From Aureispira sp. CCB-QB1 (GTDB taxonomy: Bacteria; Bacteroidota; Bacteroidia; Chitinophagales; Saprospiraceae): DNA of 64,000 nucleotides. The first letter of the stretch is position 1, and every line of letters starts with the position of its first letter. The notes beneath the pieces are model-generated. The model ran no database searches, was not told the origin of the DNA, and saw nothing but the letters and a program-made list of their open reading frames with translations. Shown here piece by piece: positions 43,295 through 52,775 of the stretch. The stretch covers positions 62,001-126,000 of the forward strand of contig NZ_JHBV01000029.1 of assembly GCF_000724545.1 (NCBI RefSeq), in the 5' to 3' direction. Made by a program: the position numbers and the translations under genes.

Positions 43295-45319
43295 ATGAAT
43301 AACCCAATGCAAGTTGTCCATTTTCAAATCAATTTAGGTTCTTCCTTAACATTCAAAGAAGGCTATTTCGAAATTTATGCCATACAAGAACAGAGTACAC
43401 CCAATACTGAAAAGATTTCAGTAAACACGCCTACTTTTACTGTTACCTTGAATAGCAACTCGGATGTTTACTACTGCCTTATTCTAACCATTACTCAAAC
43501 TAATGAAGGCAATTATTCAGAACAACACCCCATTCAGTTGCTTTCTGTTTTTAATGGAGCTAGTACCGAAGTTATGCTCAATGAACCATTAACGATTGCA
43601 AATGCTTTTTGTTATGCTCAATTTATGCAAGTATCACAAGAGCAAACAATAGCTATTACAGGACTTTCTAGAAGTATTGAAGTAGCGCATTTGATGCGTC
43701 TCAACTTTATGGACGATGCAGGAAATTTATCTCCTGTCATCTCTACTTCTCCTAATCATCTGGAAACCAACAGCTATTCTATGTGGAACTCCTTGTCAAA
43801 TTTATTGTATTATTGCTTGACAGATGCTTCAATTTATCAAGCTTTTTTGAGCGCAACAAGCACTCCTGATTTGCAGGCTACCTCTTTCCTAGGTGGACTT
43901 TCTTTTTTAGTCCATCATCCATTTAATAATGTTGATTTTATTTATGACCTAGTCTGTGGAGAAGAACAAGTTTATACCCCCTCATTACCACAAATCCAAC
44001 CAATTGGCAAACAAACAAAAGCAGTTTCTCAATGGACATTAACTATAAAAGTACACGATTCAGGAGCTAAAAATTTCCTAATTGGCGGACCTGCTTTTGT
44101 TGTTTTTGATAAAAATGACAGAGCTTGGATTACCAACAATGTAACCCAAGGCACCCCCAACTCAAGTGCTTTTTGCACTGTTTTAGAACCCGATGGTTCT
44201 CCCGCTTCTTTTTCGCCACTATTTGGTGGAGGGCTACTAGGTTCTGGCTTTGGAGTTGCTACAGATTTAAACAAGGAAACAATTTATTTTGGTAACTATG
44301 GATGGGGACCAACACAGTGCAACCCACAAGAAGGGAGTATTTCGGTCTTTAATTGTGAAGGGAAAGCCATCAGCCCTCCTCAAGGGTATACCAATTCCTT
44401 GCATAGAATCCAAGGTTTAAATTTTGATAGCAAGGGAAATCTGTGGATGTGTTCTTGGGGCACTCAAGATCCTTTAGCTCCTTCTGATGCTACCTATTAT
44501 AACTTTAAATCGCACAATAGTTCCATTGTTGTTTATTTAGGCGGTGACCCAAACAAAGTTGTTTCTTATGACTTTGACGAGATGGCGAGCCCATATAACT
44601 TAACATTTTCTGTTACTTTTGACAAAGATGATAATGCCATTGTTAGCAATGCGGGGGCTTACTCTAAAGATGATCCCAGTAAATGTCAAATATCTTCTAT
44701 TTATAAACTACAACTAAAAGATGGCGTCATTCAGCCTTTAGCGCAATGGACTGCTGCTGATAATCCAGAAACCAATGGCTATGAAATTTTTCGCCAAGCT
44801 GCTGTCAATTCCAAGGGAGAAATTTATTTGGCAGCTATAAAATCGAGTCGAATTATTAAGTTTGACAAAGATTTGAACTACCTCAAAGAATTCAAACAAA
44901 ACATACATTTGCCTTGGGGAATTTTAATTGATCGAAACGATACAATCTGGGTTAGCAATTTTGGCAAAGAAACCTACGCAACAAATGGCAAAGAAGTCCT
45001 TGGACCTACTGGAGTTACAATCATTCAAGAAACACCCAATGGTGCCAGCAATCATTTTATGACTTTGCCATCTGGAGGTCATGAAGTCTTATTGAAAAAC
45101 GGATTTCCGTTATATGGCAACATTTCTGGTGATCCTAGTCAGCCCTTGCCCTTACCTTGTTACAGCCCTCTTATGCGCTTAACAGCTTCTTCTATTGATC
45201 GTTGCGGAAATCTATGGGCTGCTAATAATTGGAAGCCTGCTGCGACTGTAGACATAAAAGAAAATCCTGGAGGCGATGGAATTGTAATTTTTATTGGCGT
45301 AGCCCCTCCCACTATTTAG
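43295..45319 (+). CDS. NHL/SMP-30-like beta-propeller protein
   Basis: 674 residues with no signal peptide. The first 245 residues are beta-rich and unrecognised. From about 265 on there are repeats of the NHL/SMP-30 type in which a D-x-x-x-x-W/I-x-x-N pattern recurs: FVVFDKNDRAWITNN, GLNFDSKGNLWMCSWG, SVTFDKDDNAIVSNAG, AAVNSKGEIYLAAIKS, ILIDRNDTIWVSNFG and ASSIDRCGNLWAANNW. Six or so of these repeats would make a six-bladed propeller. The function (lactonase-like, binding scaffold or structural) is not shown, and the lack of a signal peptide is notable for such a protein. It converges with the RecQ gene at 23 bp. Confidence 0.75.
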   Translation: MNNPMQVVHFQINLGSSLTFKEGYFEIYAIQEQSTPNTEKISVNTPTFTVTLNSNSDVYYCLILTITQTNEGNYSEQHPIQLLSVFNGASTEVMLNEPLTIANAFCYAQFMQVSQEQTIAITGLSRSIEVAHLMRLNFMDDAGNLSPVISTSPNHLETNSYSMWNSLSNLLYYCLTDASIYQAFLSATSTPDLQATSFLGGLSFLVHHPFNNVDFIYDLVCGEEQVYTPSLPQIQPIGKQTKAVSQWTLTIKVHDSGAKNFLIGGPAFVVFDKNDRAWITNNVTQGTPNSSAFCTVLEPDGSPASFSPLFGGGLLGSGFGVATDLNKETIYFGNYGWGPTQCNPQEGSISVFNCEGKAISPPQGYTNSLHRIQGLNFDSKGNLWMCSWGTQDPLAPSDATYYNFKSHNSSIVVYLGGDPNKVVSYDFDEMASPYNLTFSVTFDKDDNAIVSNAGAYSKDDPSKCQISSIYKLQLKDGVIQPLAQWTAADNPETNGYEIFRQAAVNSKGEIYLAAIKSSRIIKFDKDLNYLKEFKQNIHLPWGILIDRNDTIWVSNFGKETYATNGKEVLGPTGVTIIQETPNGASNHFMTLPSGGHEVLLKNGFPLYGNISGDPSQPLPLPCYSPLMRLTASSIDRCGNLWAANNWKPAATVDIKENPGGDGIVIFIGVAPPTI

Positions 45320-45342
45320 ACATAAGACTCTAATTAGTTGTG

Positions 45343-47244
45343 TCAATTCCAACGCAACTGATTGTTTCCCGTTCGAACAATCATATAATTATCCATAAGG
45401 TGCTCAATAGCTTTGAGTACCTTTTCTTTGATGTCCTCAGGAAATGCATCTACTATCGTATGCAAATCGGTGGGCTCTTTTTTGAGCAAGTATTCCAATT
45501 TAGTTTTAATTTGATAATACTCATGATGCTTCACATACTGGTCGTGTCTACCCAAGCAAACATCACAATGACCACATTTTGGGGCGCCATTTTCATCAAA
45601 ATAAGCCAATAAAAGCTGATTTCTACATTGCAAAGTTTCGGCATAGTACAACGTGCTTTCTAAACGTTTTTTTTGACGCTCTTTCAAAAAATGGTAACGC
45701 TGTTGATCTATCACAAGCTCTTTTTCAGGTAAGCGTTCTACTAAAAAGGTCAATTGGGGGGCATCTTTTTGGGGTTTGTACTGAATAATTGCGTCTTTGT
45801 GCAATTTTTCTAACATAAAAATCAACTCCTTATGAGGCACTTTTAAGGAGTGTGCCAACTGCCCTTCTTTGATATTCACATCATGATTAAACGCTCCTTG
45901 CGAAGAACGTAAAATAATATGCACTAGTCGTTGCAACTTATTATTTCGAAGCATATAATCATACATCTCTTCTTTCCGAACAATCACCCGCAAGGTCGAA
46001 GGGAAAAATACATTTTCTGTCAAATCCAGATACTCTTCCTTCATCAACACTTTAAGCGCATGTAAGGTTTCTATTGGATTTAGATTAAATGTTTTGGCAA
46101 AATCTGGAACATCCAAATCAAACGTCTGTCCTAAACCAGCTCCAACCGCCAATTGATAATAAGACCCCAGCGCTTGATAGACCCTTCTAATTTCTTTGAC
46201 AGAAGGATAAGCCTGTTTGAAATAGCGTTCTTGCTTGATTCGATCCGATTGGTTGTACAATAAAATACCATATGCTCTTTGTTCGTCTCGACCTGCTCGA
46301 CCAGCTTCTTGAAAATAAGCCTCCAAGCTATCTGGCAACGTCAAATGAATAACAACTCGAACATCTGGCTTATCAATCCCCATTCCGAAGGCATTGGTTG
46401 CCACAATAATTCTAGTTTTGTTATTAATCCAATCTTCTTGTACTTTCTCTCTGGTATCTCCATTTCTACCAGCATGATAATATTCTGCCGATATACCATT
46501 TTTTTTCAAAAAATAGGCTACTTCCTGCGTTTCTCGTCGATTTTGTACATATACAATTCCTGCGCCTGCTATTCGCTTAAGAATATCCAACATCTTACGG
46601 CGCTTATTTTCTTCATAAAGAACAATGTAGGATAAGTTTTCACGCGTAAAACTCTTTTGGAATACCTTAGCTCCTTTGGAAAAGACTAATTTTTCTTGAA
46701 TATCCTTTACGACAGGTGCTGTTGCCGTAGCCGTCAGCGCAATTAGCGGTACTTTAGGTAGTAATTCTCTAATCTCTGCTATATTCAGGTACGATGGTCT
46801 AAAATCATAGCCCCATTGAGAGATACAATGCGCCTCATCTATTGCTATTAGACTTACATTCATTTGCTTGATACGCTCTATAGCCAAGTCTGATGTCAAG
46901 CGTTCAGGTGATAAATATAAAAACTGTACTCCTCCGTGAATGCAATTGTCCAACACTCGATCCATTTCGGCTATGTTCATCCCCGAATAAATGGCATAAG
47001 CTCTAACTCCCCTTTCTTTCAAGTTTTTAACTTGATCTTTCATCAATGCAATAAGGGGAGAAACCACTATACAAATCCCTTCTAAGCAAAGTGCTGGCAC
47101 CTGAAAACAAATTGACTTCCCTCCACCTGTTGGCAACAGAGCCAAGGTGTCATTCCCGTCCAATACAGACTGAACGATGTCCAATTGTAATGGACGAAAA
47201 TCATCATACCCCCAATATTTTTTGAGTACTTCTTGTGGTGTCAA
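45343..47244 (-). CDS. RecQ-family DNA helicase (no HRDC domain)
   Basis: 633 residues. Motif I is LLPTGGGKSICFQVPA (36-51), motif II is AIDEAHCISQWGYDFRP, motif III LIALTATAT, and motifs V and VI NAFGMGIDKPDVR and QEAGRAGRDEQRAYG. The zinc-binding module reads CRNQLLLAYF...CGHCDVC. The C-terminal part continues with a helical region (about 525-633) without an HRDC domain. RecQ unwinds DNA 3'-5' in recombination and fork repair. A second RecQ with HRDC lies at 56445-58277, so the two probably have different jobs. Confidence 0.94.
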   Translation of the reverse strand: MTPQEVLKKYWGYDDFRPLQLDIVQSVLDGNDTLALLPTGGGKSICFQVPALCLEGICIVVSPLIALMKDQVKNLKERGVRAYAIYSGMNIAEMDRVLDNCIHGGVQFLYLSPERLTSDLAIERIKQMNVSLIAIDEAHCISQWGYDFRPSYLNIAEIRELLPKVPLIALTATATAPVVKDIQEKLVFSKGAKVFQKSFTRENLSYIVLYEENKRRKMLDILKRIAGAGIVYVQNRRETQEVAYFLKKNGISAEYYHAGRNGDTREKVQEDWINNKTRIIVATNAFGMGIDKPDVRVVIHLTLPDSLEAYFQEAGRAGRDEQRAYGILLYNQSDRIKQERYFKQAYPSVKEIRRVYQALGSYYQLAVGAGLGQTFDLDVPDFAKTFNLNPIETLHALKVLMKEEYLDLTENVFFPSTLRVIVRKEEMYDYMLRNNKLQRLVHIILRSSQGAFNHDVNIKEGQLAHSLKVPHKELIFMLEKLHKDAIIQYKPQKDAPQLTFLVERLPEKELVIDQQRYHFLKERQKKRLESTLYYAETLQCRNQLLLAYFDENGAPKCGHCDVCLGRHDQYVKHHEYYQIKTKLEYLLKKEPTDLHTIVDAFPEDIKEKVLKAIEHLMDNYMIVRTGNNQLRWN

Positions 47245-47625
47245 TTTTCTTCTGCTTTTTGATTTTAGAATTTAATAAACGCATGACTGATGATAGTAGT
47301 TAGCTACGCTGCTACTACGTGGTCGTTGATTACCTACGGTGCTACTAGCTCCCTGCAGTCGTGAGATCGCTATCGCTTAGTTGTTTACTTTTACCAAAAA
47401 GATAAAAAATCACATTTACATTAGTTTGATAATTAAATTTTTAACCCAAAACACAACAAGCAAACAACTTGTTGATTATCAAACCAATAAGGCTTTTCAA
47501 CGACCACAAAGCAGCAGCGCAGCTAACTATTGTTATGACCAACTCCTACTAAAACAATAACTTTGAACTTTCAAAGTCCAAAAAATCGTAGTGTTATCCA
47601 TTCAACTGCGTACAAAAGTACAATA
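47245..47625. other. Intergenic region filled by a repeat element
   Basis: 381 bp between two minus-strand genes. About 240 bp of it is the MITE-like element at 47294-47532. The remainder is AT-rich with no gene or clear terminator. Confidence 0.6.
47294..47532. mobile_element. MITE-like element, long form
   Basis: 239 bp starting TAGTAGTTAGC and ending CAGCTAACTATTG. It has the same interior blocks as the copy at 27277-27524 (CGTGGTCGTTGATTACC, CGCTATCGCTTAGTTG, TTAGTTTGATAAT). No clear flanking direct repeat was found. An extra CCTACGGTGCTACTAG block near 47331-47346 suggests an internal rearrangement. Confidence 0.6.
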
Positions 47626-48426
47626 TCAAGTTTTTGCACCCAATTTTTGATGCAATTTTTTAACATAATGGGTTGTCTCCAACAACCGTGAACCATACCA
47701 AGAAAAGAGCTCACCATCAACTATTTCTACTCTAGCGTTAGGGCAAATTTCTTGAAATATTTGAACGTGCTTTTCTTTGAATGGATAAGGTTCTGAAGAT
47801 AATAAAATTAATTCTGGTTGCTTCGCCTGAATTTCTGCCACAGTTACCGATGGATAGCGCAACGATTCAGCAAAAACATTTTCAAAATTGGCTTTTTTTA
47901 ATACATCATCAATAAACGTGTCACCTCCCGCTACCATATAAGGATTTTGCCAAATAAAATACGCTACTCGCCAAGGCGGCTCACTTTGTTCGTTAACTAA
48001 AGCTAAAAAATCTTCTTTTAACTGTTGAATTAGAGCCGTACTTTGATCGGGCACATTTAAAACATTTCCTAACAAAGTCATCATATCCCAAGCCTCTTCC
48101 AAGGTTTGCATGTCACTCATCCAAACAGGGAATTCCTTTTGCAAAGCTTCAATATCTGACTGCGTATTTTCTTCTTTATTGCCAATAATCAAATCAGGCT
48201 TCAAAGCCCTTACTTTTTCTAGATCAACGGTTTTAGTTCCTCCTACTCTTGGTTTATTTTTGTACCATTCTTTAGGATGTATACAAAACTTCGTTATTCC
48301 AACTACCCGTTCATCTAATCCCCAATAATAAAGCAATTCGGTCTGAGAAGGAACTAACGAAACAATACGCTTAGGCTCCTTAGGAACTTCTAATTGTTGA
48401 TGCATTTGATCGATTACTAATTTCAT
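47626..48426 (-). CDS. BtuF-like helical-backbone metal receptor
   Basis: 266 residues. The sequence has the two-lobe layout of cobalamin or iron-chelate binding proteins: RIVSLVPSQTELLYYWGLDE at the start, VGGTKTVDLEKVRALKPDLI around residue 62, a long connecting helix, and AEIQAKQPELILLSSEPYPF in the second lobe. There is no signal peptide or lipobox; the protein begins MKLVIDQMHQQL. It is therefore either cytoplasmic or exported by a route not visible here. No permease or ATPase gene is next to it. Confidence 0.85.
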   Translation of the reverse strand: MKLVIDQMHQQLEVPKEPKRIVSLVPSQTELLYYWGLDERVVGITKFCIHPKEWYKNKPRVGGTKTVDLEKVRALKPDLIIGNKEENTQSDIEALQKEFPVWMSDMQTLEEAWDMMTLLGNVLNVPDQSTALIQQLKEDFLALVNEQSEPPWRVAYFIWQNPYMVAGGDTFIDDVLKKANFENVFAESLRYPSVTVAEIQAKQPELILLSSEPYPFKEKHVQIFQEICPNARVEIVDGELFSWYGSRLLETTHYVKKLHQKLGAKT

Positions 48427-48521
48427 ATAGAAATTTATTTGGATACTGAAAATGGAGGTAGTATTTTGTGTGAAAAGGCTTCAAAACGAACCCTAATTTA
48501 CAACAAAAGAACCAAGATTAT

Positions 48522-51473
48522 ATGAATTACCTAATACTAGTTTTTTTATTTTTGGTCAGCCCCAACCTTATAGCTCAAGGCGATCCCCCTCTTCTAGAGC
48601 AGCTGGTTCAAATTCACGACTTAATTAAAGAAAAAAAATTAAAAGAAGCACGTTTTAATTTAAAGTTATTTCAACAAAATTATTTGCATCTACTCGACCA
48701 ATCTAGTCTTGAATTGCAAACATATCATACTGTAAAATCACATCTCTTTGGCGTACAAGAATCCTACGACGAGGCACTCATTCACATCACCCAAGCGTTA
48801 AAAATTGCCAAACAACATCCTGATTCTTTGCGCTATCTAAGTTTAACACACTGGGCAGCACGCTCCATTTACGAGCAAACAAGCCAATATCAAAAAGCCA
48901 TTCAACAAGGCGAAAAATTAGCCTCTATCTACAGCTTGGGAGGTTTAGAAGAACAAATTGACTTGGGTAGAAACTACCAGAAAATGGGGATTTTTTACAT
49001 AGAAAAGAGAGAACCCACCAAAGCCTTAGAATATTTTAATAAAACACTTTCTATTTATAACAAAACACCTCAAGCGTCTCTTATTGATTATGCAAGTTTG
49101 TATCGTGCTTTTTCTATGGCTTACAGTACTTCTGGGCAATATAGCGAACAAATTAAGTATATCAACAAAGCACTAGCTATTACCCAAAAAGATACCAGTT
49201 CGCTTAGTAAACAACTAGAAATATCGTTGCTAAATAATTTAGGGGCTTATTACATTCAAACCAAACAACCCAACAAAGGACTAGAGACGTATCACAAATA
49301 TGTAGCCGCTACAGTCAAAGAACATGGACCTAATAGCGTTTTGGCATCTGTTGCTTATAGCAATTTGGGAATTTCTTATGCTCAAACTGGTGATTTGGAA
49401 ACAGCCGAGACTTATTTTAGGAAAAATATTCAAATCAAAGAAAACATCCATGGCAAACACAATCCTGATGTAGCAATTGCATATGGCAACCTTGTCATTC
49501 TATTAGATTTGATGGAACGATACGAAGCTGCCCTTCAAGCGAGTCAACAAAGTTTTATCGCCAATACCAAAGATTTTGAGGACAATAATCCCTATCTTAA
49601 CTTAGTCCCTGTCGTTCAAAAACACAACATACTAGATCCCATTAATGCTATTGGCAATCTCAATAACCGTTCTAGAGTTTTCTATAAATTATACCAAAAA
49701 GAAGAAAAATTAGAATACCTCAAACACGCTCATCAAACCATCCTTGCTCAAATAGAAATTTTAGACAAAGTTAAAAATGAATTGAGTGATGAAGATAAAC
49801 TTGGTTTACTCAATGAGCGATTTATGCCCTTTACTTTAGGCGTTCAATTTGCAGAAGAATTGTATCAAATCACAAAAGACAAGCGTTATTTGGAAGCAGC
49901 CTTCCAATTAGCCGAACGCAGTAGAGATGCCGTTTTAACAAGTGCATTAAGTGCTCAAAAGGCACTTAATTTTGGCGGCGTTCCAGATAGTCTGATTCTC
50001 AAAGAAAATCAACTAAAAAAAGCTATTAGCCAATTGAATAAAAAATTATTACACAAAAAAAATTCTGAAGTAGATTATTATGATTTGCAAGAGCAAACTT
50101 TTGAACTCAAACGAGCCCAAGAACAGCTCATCAAACAATTGGAACAAAACTATCCTCAATATTACCAAATCAAGTATAAATCAAATATAGCATCTGTCGT
50201 AGATTTACAAACACGAATTTTAGACCCCAATACTCAACTAATTGCCTACTATATACAATACCCAAAGGCTTATATCTGGTCGATTACTCAACAAAATGCA
50301 CACCTACAAACCATCCAATTAGACAGTAATTATATGAATGACATCCATACTTTTAGAAAGGTATTAACCAATTTGAAGTATGTTCAAAAAAATCCTATAA
50401 AAGCAGGAGAATTATACGACCAACTATCCTATAAATTTTATAATTCCTTTGTAGCGCCTGCCCTAACATCACAAAAATTCAAACGACTAATTATTATTCC
50501 CGATCATCTACTAGGACACCTTCCCTTTGAGGCATTTACCACAAGTTATCAAGCACAACCTCTTGTCGATTATCACCAGAAAAATTATTTACTCAAAGAC
50601 TATGAAATACAATACTCTTATTCGGGTACGCTGCTTTTAAAAAATAAAGATCAGTACAATTTTTTGTCGCAAAATGTTCGTCTACTTGCTGTTGCAGCCG
50701 ATTATAATAAAACGAATTTTACGCAACAAAATCGAACAGAGGAAGATTTGCTTATTCGGCATAACCTAGCCCCTCTCCCCGAAGCGATCAACGAGGTTAA
50801 AACACTGGAAAAAATAGCCTTGGGCACATTTCTTTATGGCAATGAGGCGTCGGAACATCTTTTTAAAAAGAAGGTTCCTCAACATGGAATTATCCATTTG
50901 GCCATGCACGGTATTTTAAATCAAAAAAATCCGATTGCTTCTTCTTTGGCATTTACCGAAAATGGCAGCGAGGTCGAAGACAATTTTTTACATGCTTTCG
51001 AAATAAGTAATTTATCGTTTGACGCACAATTGGTTGTTTTAAGTGCTTGCGAAACGGGGTATGGAAAGTTTGAACGTGGAGAAGGGATTATGTCCTTGGC
51101 ACGTTCGTTCATGCATGCGGGGGTGCCTAGTTTGGTGGTTAGCTTGTGGCAAGTCAACGACTACTCTACTTCTAAAATAATGGAATATTTTTATAACGAA
51201 CTCAAAATGGGCAAAACAAAGAGCGAAGCACTACAAGCTGCCAAATTATTCTATTTAGAAAACACCGAAGGTATTTCTGCACATCCTGCTTTGTGGGCTG
51301 CCTTTATCCAATTGGGCAACCATGAGGCTTTAAAACTAGAACAAGAACTTCTTTTTTCGATGACAAATTTGTTCTTATTTATACTTTCAATTGTATTGGT
51401 TATTGTCCTTTTCCGATTGTTTCTCAGAAGACGCAAAGAGCGAATTGACCTTGATAATACGACATTTGACTAG
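48522..51473 (+). CDS. TPR-CHAT protein with C-terminal membrane anchor
   Basis: 983 residues: a signal peptide (to about residue 19), many TPR repeats (about 20-420; e.g. LGRNYQKMGIFYIEKREPTK and VAYSNLGISYAQTGDLETAE), a helical linker (about 420-600) and a CHAT domain (about 650-940). The CHAT cysteine-peptidase residues are in IIHLAMHGIL (His796) and LSACETGYG (Cys843), and LARSFMHAGVPSLVVSLWQV follows. After it comes a transmembrane helix (about 950-970, LFLFILSIVLVIVLFRLFL) with a basic tail. With a cleavable signal, the TPR and CHAT parts would face the periplasm or surface. CHAT proteins of this layout are common in Bacteroidota and not functionally settled. Confidence 0.88.
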   Translation: MNYLILVFLFLVSPNLIAQGDPPLLEQLVQIHDLIKEKKLKEARFNLKLFQQNYLHLLDQSSLELQTYHTVKSHLFGVQESYDEALIHITQALKIAKQHPDSLRYLSLTHWAARSIYEQTSQYQKAIQQGEKLASIYSLGGLEEQIDLGRNYQKMGIFYIEKREPTKALEYFNKTLSIYNKTPQASLIDYASLYRAFSMAYSTSGQYSEQIKYINKALAITQKDTSSLSKQLEISLLNNLGAYYIQTKQPNKGLETYHKYVAATVKEHGPNSVLASVAYSNLGISYAQTGDLETAETYFRKNIQIKENIHGKHNPDVAIAYGNLVILLDLMERYEAALQASQQSFIANTKDFEDNNPYLNLVPVVQKHNILDPINAIGNLNNRSRVFYKLYQKEEKLEYLKHAHQTILAQIEILDKVKNELSDEDKLGLLNERFMPFTLGVQFAEELYQITKDKRYLEAAFQLAERSRDAVLTSALSAQKALNFGGVPDSLILKENQLKKAISQLNKKLLHKKNSEVDYYDLQEQTFELKRAQEQLIKQLEQNYPQYYQIKYKSNIASVVDLQTRILDPNTQLIAYYIQYPKAYIWSITQQNAHLQTIQLDSNYMNDIHTFRKVLTNLKYVQKNPIKAGELYDQLSYKFYNSFVAPALTSQKFKRLIIIPDHLLGHLPFEAFTTSYQAQPLVDYHQKNYLLKDYEIQYSYSGTLLLKNKDQYNFLSQNVRLLAVAADYNKTNFTQQNRTEEDLLIRHNLAPLPEAINEVKTLEKIALGTFLYGNEASEHLFKKKVPQHGIIHLAMHGILNQKNPIASSLAFTENGSEVEDNFLHAFEISNLSFDAQLVVLSACETGYGKFERGEGIMSLARSFMHAGVPSLVVSLWQVNDYSTSKIMEYFYNELKMGKTKSEALQAAKLFYLENTEGISAHPALWAAFIQLGNHEALKLEQELLFSMTNLFLFILSIVLVIVLFRLFLRRRKERIDLDNTTFD

Positions 51474-51602
51474 GTCTTTTGCCAATAGATTTCATTTAGC
51501 GTATTAAGATCAAAATCATATAACATGAAGTTCTATAAAAATGACTTCTTTTATTCAAAAACTCTTAACTTTACCCATGTGTTTTAGGTATACGTTATTA
51601 AT

Positions 51603-51644
51603 ACTTCGTGGCTTTTTGGGTCTTTTATAAAAAAGCCACGAAGT
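51603..51644. repeat. Perfect 15-bp inverted repeat (hairpin)
   Basis: ACTTCGTGGCTTTTT (51603-51617) and AAAAAGCCACGAAGT (51630-51644) with a 12-base loop. The ACTTCGTGG arm is also a block of the MITE-like elements, so it may be a relic. No T-run follows, which makes a terminator unlikely on the plus strand. Confidence 0.55.
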
Positions 51645-51722
51645 AATGTATTATGTTATTACCATAGCAGTACCATTAACTACTATTATTATAGCCATTT
51701 ACTTAAGTAATCCATTCATTAG

Positions 51723-52589
51723 ATGAAACAACTGTTATCTTTAGGGTACATTATTGTCTTATTTTCTTTTTTGTGTTCAAGCTGTGTCGGAACAAAAAAA
51801 TTCAAGGCGTTGGAAGAAGAAAAACTAAAATTGGAAAATACACTTTTAGGAACCAAGCAAGAGTTGTCACAAGCCAAACGAGAACTCAACAAATTGAAAG
51901 ACGCCTCGTCATCTGCCAACCTAACACAATCGGGAACAATCAAGAGTTTGCAGCAACAACTGGAAGACAACCAATCGGCTTTAGATGCTGCACAATCGGC
52001 TACCGTTAATTGTCAGGCTCAGTTGAAACAAACACAAAAAAAATTAGCCGACAAAGATTTATTAATCAAAACAGAATTAGAACCTTATAGAAAAATTAAA
52101 TCAGGGTTAACGACTCAAAATCGCTCTTTGCGAGCTATTCGGGATGATATTAACGCTTTACTTGCTGCTAATCCTGAATTTAAATTAGTTCAATGGCTCA
52201 ACAAGGATGAATTAACCTTGACATTTGATAACAAAGACTTATTTTCATCATCTAGTCGTTCGGTATCAAGCAATGGACGAGCATTGCTCTATCAACTAGC
52301 AGAACTATTCAAAAAATACCCTGCGGTTTATATTGACATCAATGGGCATATGCCCGCTAGTAGTGCCGTTAAAGATAATTGGAAAAATAGTACTCGCAAA
52401 ACCTTATCGGTACTCTATACGTTAACACAGAAGGACATCCCACAAGATAAGATTCGGGTGATTGGCTACGGGCAGTTCAAACCTATTGTTTCGGAAGAAG
52501 ATCCCGAAGCTAATCACAAAAATAGCCGTACTGAAATTGTCTTGCATTATCAAAACCTAGAACTACTAAAGGTAGTTCCAATTGACTAA
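51723..52589 (+). CDS. OmpA-like lipoprotein with altered binding site
   Basis: 288 residues with a lipoprotein-type signal (lipidated Cys near residue 21, CSSC) followed by a coiled coil (about 25-130). The C-terminal part (about 155-280) matches the OmpA peptidoglycan-binding fold: LTFDNKDLFSSSS, then VYIDINGHM, then VIGYGQFKPIVSEEDPEA and NSRTEIVLHY. The usual GHTD is replaced by GHMPAS, so the Asp that contacts diaminopimelate is missing, whereas the later Arg is kept (NSR). It may bind peptidoglycan weakly or not at all. A canonical OmpA protein is encoded 187 bp downstream. Confidence 0.8.
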   Translation: MKQLLSLGYIIVLFSFLCSSCVGTKKFKALEEEKLKLENTLLGTKQELSQAKRELNKLKDASSSANLTQSGTIKSLQQQLEDNQSALDAAQSATVNCQAQLKQTQKKLADKDLLIKTELEPYRKIKSGLTTQNRSLRAIRDDINALLAANPEFKLVQWLNKDELTLTFDNKDLFSSSSRSVSSNGRALLYQLAELFKKYPAVYIDINGHMPASSAVKDNWKNSTRKTLSVLYTLTQKDIPQDKIRVIGYGQFKPIVSEEDPEANHKNSRTEIVLHYQNLELLKVVPID

Positions 52590-52657
52590 CTATTCGGTTT
52601 TAGAGTTGCTTTATCCTTTCAAACGAAAGCAGTCAATCAATGAAAATTATTTAGTAA

Positions 52658-52702
52658 TAGTAGTTAGCTACGCTGCTACTTCGTGATTTCAACGAACTAT
52701 TG
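52658..52702. mobile_element. Short MITE-like element with 7-bp direct repeats
   Basis: 45 bp beginning TAGTAGTTAGC and ending CGAACTATTG. It is flanked by TTAGTAA at 52651-52657 and 52703-52709. It shares the outer bases and the GCTACTTCGTG block with the long copies. Confidence 0.6.
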
Positions 52703-52775
52703 TTAGTAACACTTGATATTTTAATCTCACATAGTGGAGTTGCTTATAACTTCCAAAACAATTAATTAAATCGTC

